This document shows positions 52,594 through 64,000 of a stretch of 64,000 nt of DNA, piece by piece; positions within the stretch are counted from its first letter, which is position 1, and each line of letters starts with the position of its first letter. The stretch lies in the NCBI GenBank assembly GCA_037074765.1, contig JBAMDO010000078.1, positions 62,001 to 126,000 on the forward strand, given 5' to 3'. Both the position numbers and the translations under genes were made by a program. The DNA comes from Mansonella perstans. Its lineage: Eukaryota > Nematoda > Chromadorea > Rhabditida > Onchocercidae. The notes under the pieces are model-generated. The model was not told the origin of the DNA, made no database searches, and was given only the letters and a program-made list of their open reading frames with translations.

Positions 52594-54908
52594 TTGCTGC
52601 TTGATATATTTCTAGTCATACACATAACAGTATATTTTGTTTAAAAATTTTTAGTCTTCATAAGTACCTTTGTCTATGTTATTAGCTTTGTTAAATTTTA
52701 AAAATTCGTTAAAAGGCAAATATGAATAACACAGATTTCCTGCTTCTAAAAGTTGGGTTTCAGTCTGCAGCGCGAATGTTTTCACGTTGTTTTATTTTGC
52801 CGATGGTTGAAATTCCTGAATTCTTCAGTAAGCGGAAAAAGGGAAATTCATAATGCCTTCGTCAGCAATAACAATTGTTAATAAAAGGATGGTACAGTGT
52901 AGGACTGAAAATAATTCTGCATTTTATTCTGTTATTATATATTTTCTGTTGCAGTAAGATATTATTTTTCAACTATTCAGTTTGAGAAGAAAAGTTCATT
53001 TGATATTCTTTCTTGAGCTTTTTCAAGTTTATAACTTTTCTTTTAATATCAGAGTGGAAATTGGAACGAAAATGTTGAAGAAGTTTTGTAAGAGTTATGA
53101 ACCATTTTTGCTTAAATTTAGTGTTTGAACTTAGTTTTAGGAGTTAGATTCCCAAAAAAAAAATTAGTGATATATTTTTTCGGAAATATTTGTTTCCGTA
53201 CTTTTGCTCAACTATTTCCCTTCTTCATATACTCTACTTTCTGTAGTTTTGTTGAAACGAAATGTTTTTCTTCCCTTTTGTTTAGCTCAATGACTAACTA
53301 ATGCAAAATGTAATATTCCAATGAGCCTGCTCAATTTCCCAATATTTTCTGGATCCATTCTTACAATCTTACGAAGTTGCCATTCCGAAATCAATTTCTG
53401 GCTTGTCAAATAGTCGTTCTTTTTTCTTTCAATTCCAAATTAAATTCTTATAAATGAATTTGTCGAAACTTCGAGGCGCCTTTAAGGTATGATGTTGAGA
53501 AATGAGTGTCACATCAGAATAGCTATTAAAGCAGTAATCATCGATACTACCTTATCACATTCATATGCAAGTCCTTTGTTGTGTTGCACTAACATCCTGA
53601 TTTCACTGATGATTTGTTGATCTGTATATCCTGATCTGCTAAGGATATTATAAAGATTATACTGCGAATTGAGAAGGTTCGATTTTATTAAAATAAATGC
53701 GATATATTTTTGAAATTGCATGCAAATAAACACAAAAAGAGACTGAGCGAAGGTGGAAACGAAACTCTTCAATTTGAGACTCATTCAGAGTTTTATCAAG
53801 CATCAGTCATAGATCTGCAGTGGGAGACCTGTTCCAAGTACCCTCAGCTGGCTTATTTAATGATTTATTGTGATTTCTGTTTCATGCTCTGTTATTGTTC
53901 AACAGCCATTGTTTTTACATTGAAATTTGACTTCGCTCTTAAAAAATTCTTTTCCAAGAAAAGTATTTTTTCCAGTGCAAATCCTGCCTTTTATATTCTT
54001 GATGACCGCTAAGGGATTTGTGTAGATGAAAGTGGAGATGGTGTCAAGAAAACCCTCTGGATGTTTTCGATTTTTAAACGCTAAATTAATTAAACAAATA
54101 TTATCTCCATCTTCCACTCCTAATCTATGGTAGGTTTAATTATACTTTCTGCGAATTTTGCGAATTTCCGAGGTTGGCAAGAAGTTTTTTATTTCATCAT
54201 TGAACATCTGGTCTCATATTATTTGACTGAGGATGGTAATTGGATGTCTTTTAAATTAAGGGGCATAAGATAGGAAGTACATTCCGGATTTGCAGAAGTT
54301 CCAAAATTATCCATCTAACATGGTGACCCTCTTTGAGATTTTTTGGATCCTATACTTCAACTAAGATTCATTTAATTAGCAGTGGATTGTATGATGTTTT
54401 CATTATTTTACATTCACTGATTTTCATTATAGTACATTAAAAAATTTTTCAGATTTTATTGCGATAATTCATTATAACTTCGCGTGAGGCGACTGCTCAC
54501 ATTAATATTTTCTATGTTTTTAATTGTTAGTGTTAAGGGTGATCTTGAGAGTAAAGAGGTCTGAGAGTTGCTGGGTACTGTTTATTCGAAGGTATTTTAT
54601 ACCAGTAGTTTCTGATCTGATTCATATCATAGTTGCTTTTAGAAACTCTGATTCGTTGTTCACAATGTGGCATTTTCTTTTTTGTCAAGATAAGTGAAGA
54701 GAGCACAGTTTTGCTTAGGGAAAAGGAAATAATTCGCTACTCCTCAAAAATTAAATGATAGGTTTAATACTATAGAAATTTGCAATTTCAGAGTCCTGCA
54801 TGCAACACTGGATTCAAATTTCAAAAACGTTTTTTCTTCCAAAAAAGGATGGCAATTTTTTTTAAATTCTTGCTATCGACATTGCATGTTTTAAAGAATT
54901 GGCAGTAA
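52594..54908. other. intergenic, with two weak minus-strand ORFs
   Basis: Mostly AT-rich with no supported gene. Two minus-strand frames have protein-like stretches: 53784-53509 (91 codons, ending in a charged segment QQIISEIRMLVQHNKG) and 54117-53899 (72 codons, opening MEDGDNICLINLAF). I could not join them in phase or recognise a family, so they are not called as genes. Confidence 0.4.
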
Positions 54909-55804
54909 AAATGTGCTGTCGTGTTCTACAATGTTCGTCAGTACGGTACAGGAAATGTTGAAGCAACGGACCAAAAACAAACGCAACTGAAATATTTTGG
55001 TGAAGAATCAATAAAATCAGATGCAACGAGAAATGATGTTGATACAGTAAAAACACCGTACGAGTCTTATCGTTCTTCGATGCATGATCTAATTCTAATA
55101 CCATCTGGTGGATACCTCAGAAATAAGTTCATTTCGGATAAACTTTGTTCCAATGGATATTTGAAGTGTGAAGATGAATCACCGGAAAGTGTCAAAGGGC
55201 CAAGTTTTGAAGCACCAGTAATAGCGTCCTACGGTCGAGTCAGACCAGACATTGTTGACAGACAACAAAAAACTTCGCAAAAACCTATCGCCCCACCAAC
55301 AACAGTTTTAGAACGATTCGAGGGAATGCAACGATTACCAAAAAAGCGGGAATCAATTAAGAAGGTAGATGCGGATGTTGCATGTTATCGGAAAAAGTCA
55401 CCAGTCAAAGGTGGGAAATGGAATTGGAAGAGAGTCATCAGTATTCAGGTGATATCCGGAACAGCATCATTTCTTTTATTGTTTTTTGGTTTCTTCCTTG
55501 GGTGGCTGACTCAACTGCTCCATCTCTTCATTGCCCATTTGAAAGATATTCGTTTTTTTGATTTCTTTAGTTCAAAAGCCGAAAGATCCTACGGACACCG
55601 TGAAATCAGAAACTTGCTTTCTGAATCCCGTGAATTCTCTACGACTTTTCAAGATCATATGCTCAACTTTCACCGTCGTCTTTCGTCAGTAAGCAATAGC
55701 ATAGTTTAGCTATGCAAAGTTCGCTTCAGAAATTTAAAACTCCAACCTTGGAAGAAATAATGATCATCGTTTTCAAGGTATTGGCGAACAAAATTATAAG
55801 ATGA
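54909..55804 (+). CDS. single-pass membrane protein, unknown, 5' end unresolved
   Basis: A long open frame (54909-55688) joined in phase 0 across a 41-nt GTAAGC...CTTCAG intron to 55730-55804 gives about 284 codons. The first part is polar (DQKQTQLKYFGEES, then Pro-rich APPTTVLERFEGMQ). After a basic patch (KGGKWNWKRV) comes one strong hydrophobic segment (ISGTASFLLLFFGFFLGWL) near two-thirds of the way, then a basic tail. The order suggests a type II or tail-proximal membrane protein. No in-frame ATG exists before 55081; an ATG at 54911 is in another frame, so either a first exon lies upstream or the start is at 55081. A possible in-frame intron, starting at GTGGCT just after the hydrophobic core and ending in CTTTAG at 55570, leaves phase unaffected. 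Family not recognised. Confidence 0.5.
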
Positions 55805-58800
55805 ACGATGGAAGGGATGACGGACGATGTGATTCATCACGATCTATTGAAGAACCGCTTCAGATTTTGAACAGGTATGTATAAATCTTATTAAAGCTGA
55901 TGATGAAAAATAAAAGCTGATGTACATGTATTTGTATATCGTTTACATCCTCTATATACTCATTTATTTATAAGTAACGTAAAATTAAATAGTTTTTTTT
56001 TCCAAGATTTTGACATGACGAAACTTAGTGGCTATGTACTGAATACATTTTTCTGATTTGTTTTCCTTGTCACCAAACAGAGTTATATAATGGGCAATAA
56101 AAATATGAAAGAAGAAAATAATAGAGAAGTGATGTAGTAAGTAGTTATAATCGTTGATGCCGAAATTCCAGAGATCGCGACATGGAACCAACGTTTTTGT
56201 CGACGATAACACAACAGACAGCCGATTATATGCGAGCAAGAGAAGAAGGAAGATTTGGTTCGAAGATTGATTCGATTCTCTCTGCACAACGGTTAATATT
56301 TTTTTCTTTTTTTTGAACATTTTCTTCACTTTCACATATTTGGTGAGATGTATCTAATCTTTTCTACCTTCGTGATCATCATGTATGTTTAAACAATTTA
56401 ACGACCTTTCCTAACACGCCGACCTTTACTACACATTAATGATGATATGTGATCTTTATATGATGCTGTTCCCAATTACTCCTTCTTTTTGCGGAATGTA
56501 TTTTTGTAATCGTTGTAATTCCTTAAATAAACTACACATTAATGATAATATTTAGCTAAAAGTCTAATCTTTTACGACATCATCATATTATATCAGGAAT
56601 GCTCTTGTGAATTGATAAATATTTTAATTTGGGCAGTTAAAATGTTGATTCGATGATTCGTCTTTTGCAAAAAATTCGATTATTAGTAGTGTTGGTAACA
56701 TGATCTCGATTAACATTCGAAGCAACTCATGACTGCAAGAACAGGAAAATCTCTTTCTCATTGGTGATAATATTGTATTATTTCTACTAGAAACTTGGAA
56801 CTTAGGAAAATCAAATATAGGGAATTTTCATGCAGTAGACCATACCGACTGAGTCTACCGACATTTAACATCTTCTCTCCTAAAGTTTTTGAAATTAGTT
56901 GTTTTAATTTGGGATCAGAACAGATATGAAGAACATACCAATTGAGGAGTTAAACGACATATTTGCTATGGCATGACATAGGATTCAGAAAAAATATACG
57001 ATCTCGCTCGGTAGTTACAGTAAGTACAATAAAATAGAGTGAGGTATTGGATAATCGAGTATTTTTATTTCAAGTTATCCAGTATAACAATAATGATCTC
57101 GATAATCTCGGAAGTTGTGATTATTAAATGATAAGGATTATTAGGTGTTAAGAACGACGAACAGTTATTAGCATATCATTCTAGGTTATATTTTAGGTTG
57201 ACCAATCAATGCAAATTAAAAAATATCCTAGTTAAAATATTCGGCGAGCTATAAAAAACAATCACAGTTCGATTTTGTTAATAGTTTTCCTTTTGTTTTT
57301 GTTTTTTTCGTTCTCCCATCTTCACTTCCTCTTTTTGTCTTTTGTGTTACCGTCGCAACTTACTGAATTCTAGGTCTCAATCATTATCTAGCAGTTCCAA
57401 ATAGTTAAGTCGAGCAAACCATACGTTTTATTGTTATTGTAATAGGGAAACTGTGGTAATGGGTTGGTCTCTAGTGATTTCCTCATTTTTTGACCTTATT
57501 TTCAGATTCATTTCTTTTCGTTCAATATTCAATCGTACATTCCATTTGCAGATGTATTCGTCGTTTTACACCACTATTTTAATCCTCATCTAATGCTGTG
57601 AAAATAAAAAGAAAAATCGACAAAATTAAAATAACCTTCCATTGATTGGAACTTTCGAAACAGGTTACTGATTGGGATGAAGTTCACTCCGGTGGCCGTT
57701 GGATTCTTGAACAGTGTGAGAGTGCTGAAGTGTTGTAGCTAAATCTGTCGAGGGGTGACTAGTCGGGGTGATGAAGCGTCGATCTGCCATTGTGCTTTGA
57801 AAGTGGAACTAAAACCCGGGGCTGATTCCATCTCTTTTACAGCAACATTGATAAGCATGCATACAAAAGATTTGGGTGTAGTCTTAAGCAGTTGGAAAAT
57901 ACTTGGACACTTTTACAAGTAGAAAAAGAACGAAGTACGCATTGGTAGGTTGGAAGTATGAACTTAATTCTCACAATTAGTTCTCTGTTTACTACCGGAA
58001 GTGTGATGATCTGCATCATGAGATAATAAGGGAGATTAATAAAAGTTTATAAAGGACAATCGGGACTTTGTGGACTACGTAGTCATGATAATTTGGACCG
58101 TGAGAAAAAATATAGACATTGTCACTCATTACAAGTTACATAAATTATTCAATTAAAATATCAAAGTAGAAATTCGCTTTGGTTTTCCGACATATAGAGT
58201 TTCTGTGTCACTGGTTTTCGCTTGCATTCCACTGAGAACGAGTTGAGAACTTGCATAATTTTTCCGGAACTCAATTACTGGAAATGCGTAGACAAGGATC
58301 TCCGAAACGTTCAATAGGAACAAGTTTTAAAAGAGACTGAAAAAGTTTATTTCAAGTCAAATTCAAACTTCAAATTTCTGTTTTCAGTGTAGTTGGAGTG
58401 TTACCTTTTTGTTTTCCTTAACTGTTTTGTTGGAATACCTTTTCTTCCATAATGTTATTGATTTGAAAAGATTTCAAGTTAATAATGGAAATGAACAGTC
58501 CCTTCAGAATTTTTTGAAAACAAAATTTAAAGGCGAAGGTGGCCTAGATTGAAAACGAAAAAGGAACTTAATGATACTTGGAGAATTGCATTATTTGACT
58601 TTTCAAAAACTCCAATTTCCATTTAATTTTGCTCATTTACGGCGGAAAAACTGCAGAAGATCGGAAGAACCAGAGCAGTGTAGTCGGAACTGGCAGAGAG
58701 TCATTTAATGAATTGATTAGACAACCAAATTTGAGCAGTTCAATGGGCTGAGACGTTAATATGAAAGCAGAGAAATGTATCTTTTTACTCTTCTAATTGA

Positions 58801-61445
58801 CATTTTCAACTTTATTTTAATTTCGTAGTAAAGGAATTCAAGTTATTTAAAAAAGAAAAAACTTAATGAGCAATAGAGAAACAATGATTTTGCAATTAAG
58901 TCGCCATGGACAAAACGAAAAAGAGAAATTTCATGCAGATTGATATGCTACTAATTACTTTATTTCGAATCCTAATAATCGACTCAATGAGCAAATAGCT
59001 TTGCATATCTATCAGTAAGTCTTATAATAAATGTTGTGTTTATTTCCCGAAAAACTGATATTGGGAACTGGTTAAACTTCCCAATTTTATTAATCTCTTT
59101 CAGAAAAATGCCAAGAAAAAATCCCTAATCTTATTGAATATAAATTCTTGAATGTTATCAAATGCGAATAAATGTTACTGAATGATTTGAAACCATTTTT
59201 TTTTTACTGAATATGACGAATCTGTCCTTTTAATTTTATTGAATTTCATACCAAAACTTATCAAACTCGGTAGATTTAGCGTTAAAAAATGGAACAGCCT
59301 ATAGTTCTTACTAAGTCTAGAGTTTCAAAAGTGCAATAATTCTTGCACAAAAATATGAAACCAGCTTCATATAAAAATTGCTGACTTAGTAGCTTCGAAA
59401 TTTACTGCTAATTGTTTATTACTAACACAAGATTCCAAGAATTGATTAGCAAGTTTGGTTTATGTTCATCATAAAAAGTCTGTCTGATGTAGTAAATGAA
59501 TTGATCATTTTGTGTTAATATTTTGATCACTTTTTTTTTTCAATTATTTTTGTGAATTCACAGCTGTTAGTAATGTTAAAACTATGCTATAATCTACTTC
59601 TCGTCCTATCTTTATCAATGATGCATTCTTCTGAGTGAATAAATATTTCTTTATTGTAACAGATAATATTTATATAAGTGAATAAATTAGCTAAAAATTT
59701 TATTTCCTTGCACGATATTATATTGAGTCATTCTTTATTAGTCTAATAATCTTCCTTTATAATTTGATCAAATTCAAACTTTCAACTGATTAATTCGTGA
59801 ATTTATATATAGATTACATATTTTTTTTGGTAACATTCTCTTGTTGACAAGAAGGAAAACGAACATTCATTTTAGATCAAGAGCAAATATTGCGGTTGAA
59901 ATAGTGGGAATTGATTGATAAGAATGTGTTGTGTTGTAAATAGACCTGAAAAGAATATGATCATTTAATTTGCATTGTTTATTTAACATTACATATAAAT
60001 TAAAATTAATAAGGTTAGCGAAAAAAAAAAAAAAAAAACGCCGTTGAGAAAGAATCAATTCTATCATTCCTTTTTGAATTAGTATGCCGTTTGCATCATC
60101 TCTGCATGTGATATATAAAAGTCTATTTGCTACAAGAATCGAATCTTTAGAGTCTATATCGGTGTGTTTGTGTGTTTGTGTATTCCTCTCTGTGTGTGTA
60201 TGTGTGTGTGTGTGTGTGTATATGTGTGTGTATTCATATGTATATTGAAATATTGTTTGTGCTGCGTGTGTCACTCAATTGCTCAAATATTAGCTTCTTG
60301 TCCTGTTTCTAACAACAAACTACTTTTTCAAACAAATGGGTAATTTATTTTCGACTTTTGGTTTTAACCAACCATTCTTAATCACATTATCTATGTAAGT
60401 TTTTTTTTTTTTGCTCCTACATAAATGTTTGAACTGGAATATCTACAGAAAGACATTGAGATATTTTTTTTTTAACAATTTAAATGCTACTCTTTCATGT
60501 AAAATTTCGAAAGCTATTTTGCTATTGCCGTGTAAACTGATATTTTAATGCTTTTCCAAAACATTTCTCTTCCTACTTCAAATAAGCTAACTTCCCATTC
60601 CTACTAACCTTCTTCTCTATCCTTTCAATAATTCAGTGAAAATTAATTTTAAAAACTATGTTCATCAAGCATGCTAATCACTATTATAATTGTCGCAAAG
60701 TAAATTAACTTTCGCTTCATTTCTTTTTTTGCATTTATTAGCGACATTCAGCAATGAGCCATTACTTTGAATGATTGAAATTCACTGATTTAGAAGCCTA
60801 TACATTTTATACGGCCAAATTATCACTGAAAAAAAATATAATTCTGGTTTTTGAACTTTCCGATCATTTTCTCTACTTTTCTTCTTAACTTGATCTATTG
60901 GTAATTTAATTTGTTTCAAAAAAATAAAATGATAAGGCAAAAGAAAGGCATGAAATGTTGCAAAAAATTCAAGCCATAGGACTAAATTAAGGTTAGCAGT
61001 GAGTTTTCATTTCACTGATGATTTAAAATTTTGAATATATGAAATGATAACAAGACAAAAGAGCATTAATTTGCAGAATTATAATAATGCTTTTGGGGAC
61101 AGCTGTACTTGTTGGAAGCGATGAACCGCAAAAATACAGCGTCACTCATCGACGACATGATACGAATGCTACCGTAAGATTTTGTTATTTTTTCCATACC
61201 GCTGATTAAGGTAATGGAAAAAATGTTGCTGTGTAGAATATTGTTCTTTTTTTTTAAAGTGAGCTTTTTCAATAATAATCCTCTTAGGAAGTTGTATTAC
61301 TTTGCGCTTCTCGCATTTCAGTATTTTCGCCTTATGTTTCTTAAATCTAACCATTAATCGAATTATGCTTATTCTGAATTTGCTATCCTACTAACGGTAG
61401 AACCGTTTTTAGTGTAATGTGGCTTCCGAAGATGAAACCAATTGA
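55801..61445 (+). CDS. tentative four-exon protein with a 4.8-kb intron, unknown
   Basis: Exons 55801-55874, 56172-56291, 61077-61173 and 61413-61445 join in phase (2, 2, 0) to give 107 residues. Signals are good: GTATGT, TTCCAG, TTTGCAG, GTAAGA and TTTTTAG. The content is charged and protein-like: RSIEEPLQILNR, TFLSTITQQTADYMRAREEG, a hydrophobic patch MLLGTAVLVG, then EPQKYSVTHRRHDTN and an acidic end. The exon-1 ATG overlaps the stop of the preceding frame (ATGA), so these exons may instead be alternative 3' exons of the membrane-protein gene at 54909, or two separate pieces. The interval 56292-61076 shows no other secure exon; a frame at 57664-57735 (VTDWDEVHSGGRW) is open but not phase-compatible. 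Confidence 0.35.
60161..60232. repeat. (TG)n microsatellite
   Basis: Imperfect TG/TGTT dinucleotide run interrupted by TATTCCTCTC and TATA. A shadow ORF on the minus strand reads as poly-Thr-His and is not coding. Confidence 0.9.
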
Positions 61446-63163
61446 TGCAGTGATTTTTTTACAGTTACTTGATATGGCCTGAATGCTTTTCCCACTTCTA
61501 TTTCAGCCAAGTATTACAATTCACAGTCCGCTGTAATAATGAAGAGCTATCGGAATGTACCGCTTGCTAGTGACTAGCAACACTGGGACATATCACCAAT
61601 GCTGCATCCTAAAGAATAGTTAATTTTGTGATTTCCGAAATTTGTTGTAATATGAACCTAACTTACCATCTTGTAAATAGCCGGTTCTGATCACGGAATG
61701 ATTTTCTAATGGTTTGAAAATAATGGTTAAAGAATTATATCTTCATTGCTTCATTTCATTATTGAACATTCATTCATTTCATTATTGCTTCATTTCATTA
61801 TTGCTTCATTTCATTATTTCCTTAACAAAATTGGGATTTCAGAGTTGCTATATTGGCAATATTCTTCTAACATGAACTCTTTTCTGGAATCATCAGAATC
61901 AAATTTTTTTGAGAAATTCTGCACATTTTTAAAATTTTTTCTGTTATTAACCTTAACAGCTATGTTGTTCTAAATTATATACAAAAAGCAGTTCTTCCAT
62001 TCTTATCAGACTTCCTTCTGAGTATTTATCTCACCACAAAGAGTTTATATACTTCCAATTATAAACTTAAACTTCCAATTATACCAGTTATTTTTGATAC
62101 TGCTGTAATATTCTTAATTTTCTATTAGTAATGCAATTGATGATTTTTAAATGCAAGTGAATCTAATGATATCTATCTTCCATGGTGGAAAACAAACATA
62201 TTTAAAAGCGGTTATGTACATACGGAAAGATAAAGCTACTAGCTTGAACTTGTCGATAATAGAATAGATGATCTATATTATTGCACTGTCATTTTTATTT
62301 TGTCAAAAAAGATATGTTATTTTCTAGCATGCAAAGATAAAAAAAGTGCTAGCACAATGTGGTTATATTTCTGTAAATGCTTCAATTTTTGAATTAAAAC
62401 TTCCGACTACTATTTTTCTCATTGTTTACTTCACTTCATAGCAGATAGGCATCTCACATTGCAGTTTCAATTAAATTTTAACGCCATTATGACTATCACC
62501 ATAATACTCTACACATTGCTAGAGTATGGCTATCACCACATTGCTCAGGTGCTCATTTGTAACTGATGAAGTCATTTTCAGATCAAGATGACATGTTACG
62601 AATCTCCAGTGTTATTTTGAAAATGACTAATTTTTGCAATTCCAATCATCGTTAGTATGAAATGAAAATAGTTCTGACGTTGTAAAGTACGGTTCATTTA
62701 CATCACTGTGCTGAAATAAGATGATCCTAGTTTATTTAGCTTTCAGTTTCGGAATCCTTGTTGCACTTATCAATTATCAATTGCATACCATCATTTGTTT
62801 TCCAGTGCATTCAAACTCTGGTGACATATTTGGTATTTTATTTATCTATATGACTAGTCATTGTCTTCTACACAATAACGCTGTTTTTTTACTTAATTAC
62901 AAAATTAAACTATTACAATCCTAGAATAATCATTTTGATTTCACTTCTTAAATTTCACCTTCGTTAAATCAATAATTTTTAAACATCTATCTACTAACTA
63001 ATTTTCAGTCATTCCATATAAAGCGTCTTAGATTTTGCAATAGTTTCTGTTGCGACCCAAAATTCCACTATTAGATAAATAAAATAAAAGTGAAACAAGT
63101 TGTTTGCCATTTTAGTTGAAACCAAAATTTAGATTTTCTTCGGTAATCCAAAACGTAATCACT
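61446..63163. other. intergenic, no gene seen
   Basis: AT-rich. Contains the short tandem repeat at 61745-61818; hydrophobic T-rich frames (61746-61973, 62721-62924) have no splice or composition support. Confidence 0.5.
61745..61818. repeat. tandem repeat of ~16-bp ATTGCTTCATTTCATT unit
   Basis: Three clear copies of ATTGCTTCATTTCATT, the last two directly adjacent and the first separated by a related CATTCATTTC segment. Confidence 0.8.
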
Positions 63164-63238
63164 TCACTGTTTATTCATGCTTTCATCTCGCATATGAAAC
63201 AACGATGCTATCTGATCCAGCGTTTCATTTCCACTTTC
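63164..63238 (-). CDS. possible terminal exon of a gene extending rightward
   Basis: On the minus strand an acceptor (TTCTTTAAAG) is followed by 24 codons and a TGA stop; the peptide is hydrophilic and non-repetitive (NETLDQIASLFHMRDESMNK). No partner exon could be matched in phase within 63239-64000, so the rest of the gene would lie outside the window. It could be chance. Confidence 0.3.
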   Translation of the reverse strand, partial: ESGNETLDQIASLFHMRDESMNKQ

Positions 63239-64000
63239 CTTTAAAGAAAAGTGATATTGAGATTAGTTTATTTACTAATTGGTTAAATCAAAAGGCTTCT
63301 CCATTTAATAAATCAAGCTTACATCCCCATCTGTCATGTATCACCGATATCTACAATTTCAAAATTTAATGCAAATATGAGGTTATTTGTTCTGTTGTTT
63401 CACTTGTAAAAAGTGAGCGCAAGGCATCTTTAAGTCAGAAGAGCAATTTGTAAAATTTTTCTTGAGATAGTTTTTGAGATAAATAATCTGTTTAAATCAA
63501 AATGAGTATCAAGTTTGTTTTGAGAAAGATCTCAGGAAGATTGTGACAATGTTCATTTCCATATTTGTATATATGCATGAAAGTTTTTGAGTCTAATACT
63601 CCATAATGGTTCAGAAATATTTTATCTAGGAAAATCATAAATTTTATCTAAATTGGTCTCAGTTTGATAAAAAACAAAAAACTACAAATAAAAAGTTTCT
63701 TTAAATTATTTATTGAATAGAAATTGAATATTTTTGTTTATATAATGCCACAATGATTGCAGTTATAGTTTATACAAAGTAAATATTTCCATACTTTTTT
63801 AAGAACTCGTGTGGTGAAAAAAATTAAAAAAAATGAATCATTGCAATAATTGCTGAGTAAAGTTTGGAAAAATCTTTCTATCTAGTAAGTTAAACTTTAA
63901 TTTGGATAAATTACCGAATAAATCAAAAATTCAATTAGAGGGTTGAAAGGAGACATTGGAAATATATGTATATTGCTACATTGAACGTTATTACTCTACA
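63239..64000. other. right edge of window, no gene seen
   Basis: AT-rich; a 28-nt open segment with good splice signals (63323-63350, minus strand) is out of phase with the exon at 63238. Nothing else is supported. Confidence 0.4.

Noticed and set aside
54909..54957. ATG at 54911 as start of the membrane protein
   Set aside because: It is out of frame with the long ORF and stops after 16 codons; no splice from it restores the frame.
57664..57735. Open frame VTDWDEVHSGGRW as an exon of the 55.8-kb gene
   Set aside because: A good acceptor precedes it, but its phase does not match the previous exon and it ends at a stop in both open frames.
59867..60274. 135-residue minus-strand ORF rich in Thr-His repeats
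   Set aside because: Arises from the (TG)n microsatellite and poly-A tract; no splice signals or domain.

Overview
The window is AT-rich nuclear DNA from a nematode. Genes are split into many short exons with small introns ending in TTTTCAG or TTTTAG, and several first exons follow directly on such an acceptor, as expected if mRNAs receive a trans-spliced leader. Gene content (a nematode-type K2P potassium channel, a degenerate BEL/Pao element), base composition and intron style suggest a clade III, filarial-like worm, but the species cannot be named from sequence alone. Exon models were built by hand from reading frame, splice-site sequence and phase agreement; boundaries may be off by a base or two, and no transcript data were available.

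Layout. 0.4-1.9 kb (+): a small signal-peptide protein. 2.4-2.7 kb (-): a 98-residue ORF of unknown function. 3.1-12.7 kb (+): a PP2A regulatory B'' subunit (PPP2R3/PR130-like, about 1111 aa). 14.2-14.8 kb (-): the spliceosomal Sm protein G. 15.8-25.6 kb (+): an RNF19-type RBR ubiquitin ligase with two membrane segments (about 885 aa). 27.1-27.8 kb (+): eIF2 beta. 28.8-30.2 kb (+): DTWD1, a tRNA-modifying DTW-domain enzyme. 32.45-32.53 kb (-): tRNA-Ser(GCT). 32.9-37.2 kb (-): a complete two-pore potassium channel (about 450 aa). 38.6-41.0 kb: a repeat-rich island holding a broken BEL/Pao gag relic between inverted copies of a dispersed repeat. 41.5-46.8 kb (-): a BTB-BACK-kelch protein (about 578 aa). 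47.5-48.1 kb (+): a tentative four-exon protein. 48.8-52.6 kb (+): an FBXO30/FBXO40-like F-box protein (512 aa). 54.9-61.4 kb (+): poorly resolved exons, including one membrane protein. 63.2 kb (-): a possible terminal exon of a gene that begins further right. The last 7 kb are otherwise mostly empty.

Functionally this is an ordinary euchromatic gene neighbourhood: housekeeping RNA and translation genes (SmG, eIF2 beta, DTWD1, tRNA-Ser) lie beside three ubiquitin-ligase components of different classes (RBR, CUL3 adaptor, SCF adaptor), a phosphatase targeting subunit and an ion channel. I see no operon-like defence or biosynthetic system. The least explained items are the retroelement/inverted-repeat island, a 49-bp near-perfect inverted repeat just upstream of the K2P start, and several small lineage-restricted candidate genes.
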